A stretch of 6,899 nt of DNA from Actinomycetota bacterium (GTDB lineage: Bacteria; Actinomycetota; Actinomycetes; JACCUZ01): the NCBI GenBank assembly GCA_030841195.1, contig JAVEDA010000477.1, positions 1-6,899 on the forward strand. Reading direction: 5' to 3'. The notes beneath the pieces are model-generated. The model was not told the DNA's origin, searched no databases, and saw only the letters and a list, made by a program, of their open reading frames with translations. Shown here one piece after another: positions 6,001 to 6,899 of this stretch (positions are counted from its first letter, which is position 1; every line of letters starts with the position of its first letter). Both the position numbers and the translations under genes were made by a program.

Positions 6001-6318
6001 CGCCGCGCCGAAACCGGTGCGCGTCGGGAGCTCGGCGACCGCGTCGCTGCCGAGCCAGGCCTGCATGGTCGCCAGCGACCCGTCCTTGCCGTCGGTGTCA
6101 TGGCCGTCGGTGTCATGGCCGTCGGTGTCGTGGCCGTCGGTCGATGGGCCGCTGGTGTCGGCCCCCACGATGGTGTCGGGCGGCCGGGTCTGGCCGGCCA
6201 GCGCGGTCCGCAGGCCGGGGATCCACCGGTCGCCGTGGTGGGCGACCACCACGGCGGTCACGGTGACCGCGCCCGTCGGCTCGGCCCTCTCGGCGCGGAG
6301 GGAGGGTGGTGTCGACAT
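3055..6318 (-). CDS. GT2 glycosyltransferase fused to a polytopic membrane domain with an exported C-terminal region (1087 aa)
   Basis: Residues about 18-280 form a GT2 (GT-A fold) domain: VTVTAVVVAHHGD (18-30) is the first strand, WVWVLHDDCAP (119-129) carries the metal-binding HDD, and LAVGTAGMLVRRDVW with LRDDVDLGWR (224-233) are the acceptor and catalytic segments, with the closing HH at 250-251, as in rhamnosyl- and galactofuranosyl-type enzymes. A membrane segment lies near 288-310, followed by a basic region and an acidic linker (about 385-412). From about 420 to 806 there are ten or more hydrophobic segments. Residues 807-1034 are mostly hydrophilic and probably outside the membrane, and a last segment lies near 1035-1053. 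The sugar donor and acceptor cannot be deduced. An in-frame 15-bp tandem repeat encodes DGHDT units at 61-75 directly after the strand-2 motif. The ATG at 6318 follows whiB by 42 bases. No strong Shine-Dalgarno is seen, and TAGGGT 10 bases upstream may be a promoter element. Confidence 0.9.
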   Translation of the reverse strand: MSTPPSLRAERAEPTGAVTVTAVVVAHHGDRWIPGLRTALAGQTRPPDTIVGADTSGPSTDGHDTDGHDTDGHDTDGKDGSLATMQAWLGSDAVAELPTRTGFGAAVAAALELAPAADWVWVLHDDCAPAPAALAELLAEVARDPRVAVAGPKVLGLGDRRLLLEVGVTIARGGRRETGLERRERDQGQHDGTRPVLAVGTAGMLVRRDVWDALGGLDRRLPLLRDDVDLGWRANLAGHRVVVVPAAVVHHAEAGSHRRRPVDVAGGRLHRLDRQHALFVLLANQPLARLVISLPWLTVATLLRVLALLAGKRPAHAADETWALLATVGRPDRLLRARLARRRTRQLPARSAMALLAPRSAGVRHAMEGLSVFLGTREGLAGAGRHRAMHATGMAETGPTSDEADDLPSAGGGLLRRTFVRPSVLLAVCLVALALLAARGLLGDGRLMGGALLPAPANASGLWRTYTSTWHPVGLGSDISAPPYLAALAALAAILFGSAERAVDLVLLAAVPLAGTTAYFALRRLVRSVPLRLWGAVTYALLPPLLGAVATGRLGTSLLAVLLPPVVLTLVRAFGLDGRPPSWRACWGAGLLVTVTAAFVPMTWALATVAVLVVAATGASHLDRRRVAFGRALVVAVVPPVLLLPWWPALVDQPQLLLVEAGLPGPGLASPDLDGLDVLLLHPGGPGLPPLALAAGLVLAALAGLLRPAGRRVVLLGWLVALGCLAGAVGLARTTLTFSTLEQPVPAWPGPLVLVAGAALVTAAVAGAAGARARVATASFGWRQPTALVVLVLAGVAPVLTAAWWAWTGAGDPLERRDPVLLPAFVAAEGAQSDRPRTLVLRSRPDGSVSYALLRSDGPRTGDAELTPPPDAGLDAAVADLASGRGGDAAARLVPFGVRFVLLTKPVDRPLAKAISAVPGVLQVSGQRGTVLWRIDYPTGRVRVLPPGAPVVEADGAAPPATVLPAGQVESHAQVAGGPAGRLLVLADAEDGGWRATVEGTALDSRRYDGWAQAFDLPADGGRLDLTHDLGLRRTLLWVQLGLLVLVTVLALPQVRASLDDADGNADVGADLPEHATAGAAAPGGPS
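3065..3069 (-). promoter_or_regulatory. Ribosome-binding site of DUF5719
   Basis: GGAGG on the minus strand lies 6 bases before the GTG at 3058-3056, inside the end of the upstream glycosyltransferase gene. It decides the start codon among several upstream in-frame alternatives. Confidence 0.75.
6088..6141. repeat. In-frame minisatellite, 15-bp unit, about 3.6 copies, inside the GT2 domain
   Basis: On the plus strand the unit GCCGTCGGTGTCATG occurs at 6088-6102 and 6103-6117, then with one change (A to G) at 6118-6132, then as a partial copy to 6141. In the glycosyltransferase it encodes DGHDT three times plus a trailing DG (residues 61-77). Because the unit is a multiple of three, gain or loss of copies would not shift the reading frame. 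It lies where GT2 enzymes have their variable DxSxDG loop near the nucleotide-binding pocket. Confidence 0.93.
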
Positions 6319-6328
6319 GCGGTCACCA

Positions 6329-6334
6329 ACCCTA
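6329..6334 (-). promoter_or_regulatory. Possible -10 element (TAGGGT) ahead of the glycosyltransferase gene
   Basis: TAGGGT on the minus strand ends 10 bases before the ATG of the glycosyltransferase, in the 42-base gap after whiB. It matches TAnnnT, but no -35 partner is evident and the distance would give a leader of only a few bases. Co-transcription from the whiB promoter is an equally good explanation. Confidence 0.3.
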
Positions 6335-6360
6335 CGGGAGGGCGGTCGGGCCGCGATCCC

Positions 6361-6618
6361 CTAGACGGCGCTCTTCTTCAGGCGGCGGCGTTCGCGTTCG
6401 GACAGCCCGCCCCAGATACCGAACCGCTCGTCCTTCATCAACGCGTACTCCAGGCACTCGGCCCGGACGTCGCACCCGAGGCAGACCTTCTTCGCCTCGC
6501 GGGTCGATCCGCCCTTCTCCGGGAAGAAGGCCTCCGGATCGGTCTGTGCGCACAAGGCACGGTCCTGCCAACCGTTGTCCTCGTCCGGCTCATCGATGAG
6601 CGGGAACACCTCGCCCAT
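6361..6618 (-). CDS. whiB: WhiB-family iron-sulfur transcription regulator (WhiB/WhiB2 type, 85 aa)
   Basis: The protein has the four cluster-binding cysteines C23, C46, C49 and C55 (C-x22-C-x2-C-x5-C), the G67-I-W-G-G71 turn, and the basic C-terminal ERERRRLKK expected for DNA contact. Wording such as GWQDRALCAQTDPEAFFPEKGGSTREAKK, by position 16-44, is close to Streptomyces WhiB and mycobacterial WhiB2/WhmD as I recall them. These proteins carry a [4Fe-4S] cluster and act in septation and developmental control; Streptomyces WhiB works together with WhiA. The ATG at 6618 is chosen because AGGAGG sits 7 bases upstream; a GTG at 6681 would add 21 atypical residues and falls at the predicted transcription start. 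Position next to divergent cofD matches the mycobacterial whiB2-fbiA pair and supports orthology. The glycosyltransferase gene follows after 42 bases, so the regulator may be co-transcribed with it. Confidence 0.95.
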   Translation of the reverse strand: MGEVFPLIDEPDEDNGWQDRALCAQTDPEAFFPEKGGSTREAKKVCLGCDVRAECLEYALMKDERFGIWGGLSERERRRLKKSAV

Positions 6619-6625
6619 GGCGTTG

Positions 6626-6631
6626 CCTCCT
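6626..6631 (-). promoter_or_regulatory. Ribosome-binding site of whiB
   Basis: A perfect AGGAGG lies on the minus strand 7 bases before the ATG at 6618. It fixes this start rather than the upstream in-frame GTG. Confidence 0.85.
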
Positions 6632-6688
6632 CGACCCTGACCGGCACCGGCGCACTGGATGCGTCGGCCACCGAATGACACTGGTGGA

Positions 6689-6718
6689 ATTACACGCGCG
6701 TCGTTACTGCTTCGTCAA
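6689..6718 (-). promoter_or_regulatory. Predicted sigma-70/HrdB-type promoter of whiB
   Basis: On the minus strand TTGACG (6718-6713) is followed after 18 bases by TGTAAT (6694-6689). Each hexamer differs from consensus at a single base, which is unusually good for such GC-rich DNA. Transcription would start near 6682, giving a leader of about 64 bases that contains the AGGAGG. The surrounding DNA is locally AT-richer than the coding regions. Confidence 0.7.
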
Positions 6719-6761
6719 GCCAACTGGTGATATTTAGCCGAACGGCCGACCTCTTTTCGGC

Positions 6762-6775
6762 GTGTCGCAGGACAC
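6762..6775. promoter_or_regulatory. Inverted repeat GTGTC-GCAG-GACAC between whiB and cofD; possible regulator site
   Basis: Two perfect 5-base arms surround a 4-base spacer, ending 17 bases before the cofD ATG. GACAC is the core recognised by WhiA in Streptomyces (known from that genus). A third GACAC is at 6677-6681, near the predicted whiB transcription start. Assigning these to WhiA here is a hypothesis; 5-base arms can arise by chance. Confidence 0.3.
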
Positions 6776-6779
6776 CGGT

Positions 6780-6785
6780 CAGACT
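6780..6785 (+). promoter_or_regulatory. Weak candidate -10 (CAGACT) for cofD
   Basis: CAGACT lies 7 bases before the cofD ATG, the same spacing as the TAnnnT boxes of three other genes in the window, but its first base departs from TAnnnT. No good -35 is seen. An alternative is the AT-rich GATATT at 6729-6734, which would give a leader of roughly 50 bases. No clear Shine-Dalgarno precedes the ATG. Confidence 0.25.
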
Positions 6786-6792
6786 GGGGTGC

Positions 6793-6899
6793 ATGGCCGA
6801 GACCCCTCTGCACGTCGTCGTCCCGGCCGGAGGCATCGGGGCTGCGCGCTTCCTGCGCGGGCTGCTCGCGGCGTTCGACACCGCCGGCGGCACGGCCGC
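6793..6899 (+). CDS. cofD: CofD/FbiA family F420 biosynthesis transferase, N-terminal fragment (gene runs off the right edge)
   Basis: The 35 visible codons read MAETPLHVVVPAGGIGAARF and then LRGLLAAFDTAGG. The VVxAGGxGxARFLRGL pattern is the N-terminal glycine-rich motif of 2-phospho-L-lactate transferases. These join a phospholactyl-type or phosphoenolpyruvyl-type guanylyl donor to the deazaflavin FO to build coenzyme F420; in actinobacteria (FbiA) the donor comes from phosphoenolpyruvate and the product is dehydro-F420-0. The active site and remainder lie beyond the window. It is divergent from whiB with 174 bases between start codons, the same arrangement as whiB2-fbiA in mycobacteria. 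Presence of the gene implies that the organism makes F420. Confidence 0.9.
   Translation, partial: MAETPLHVVVPAGGIGAARFLRGLLAAFDTAGGTA

Noticed and set aside
6088..6141. Tandem repeat considered as a CRISPR-like array
   Set aside because: Units are contiguous 15-mers without spacers and lie in frame inside a coding region.
5149..6678. 509-codon open frame on the plus strand, antisense to the glycosyltransferase and whiB
   Set aside because: It is a shadow of two well-supported minus-strand genes. The product is low in complexity and crosses a real gene boundary.
6690..6893. 67-codon open frame on the minus strand over the cofD start and the whiB/cofD intergenic region
   Set aside because: It is antisense to cofD and covers the predicted whiB promoter. 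There is no domain or ribosome-binding support.

Overview
This is a piece of a high-GC actinobacterial chromosome. The base composition, GTG starts, a WhiB-family regulator, a CofD/FbiA gene and a DUF3499 gene all point to Actinomycetota. The order manB / DUF3499 / metallopeptidase-like gene / whiB / cofD matches, from memory, the conserved mycobacterial block around manB-Rv3258c-Rv3259-whiB2-fbiA. Protein wording and extreme GC suggest a Geodermatophilaceae-like or Frankia-like lineage, but that placement is a guess. The window is chromosomal core, with no sign of phage, insertion sequence, CRISPR, tRNA or rRNA.

Layout, left to right. (1) The 5' part of manB (phosphomannomutase/phosphoglucomutase) on the minus strand, cut by the window edge. 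(2) An 85-residue zinc-ribbon protein of unknown function, minus. (3) A DUF3499 protein, minus. (4) A compact 77-bp divergent promoter region. (5) A zincin-like 'metallopeptidase family' protein on the plus strand that lacks the HExxH residues. (6) A convergent 44-bp junction. (7) A secreted or membrane-anchored DUF5719 protein, minus, whose GTG start overlaps the stop of (8), a 1087-residue polytopic membrane protein with an N-terminal GT2 glycosyltransferase domain. (9) whiB, minus, directly upstream of the glycosyltransferase. (10) A 174-bp divergent whiB/cofD intergenic region with a good promoter for whiB. (11) The first 35 codons of cofD, plus, cut by the right edge.

How it may work together. 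The minus-strand run whiB > GT2-membrane protein > DUF5719 is nearly gapless and looks like one transcription unit, though the GT gene may have its own promoter. ManB supplies mannose-1-phosphate or glucose-1-phosphate, so a sugar-nucleotide gene, a membrane glycosyltransferase with an exported domain and a translationally coupled secreted partner sit next to a division/development regulator. The GT/DUF5719 pair is the least characterised part of the window and the best candidate for an undescribed envelope-glycan system. This is an inference from context and domain layout.

Regulatory style is notable. manB, DUF3499 and the metallopeptidase-like gene all have a TAnnnT hexamer 6-7 bases before a GTG start and no Shine-Dalgarno, which is the signature of leaderless transcripts. 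whiB and DUF5719 instead have clear ribosome-binding sites.
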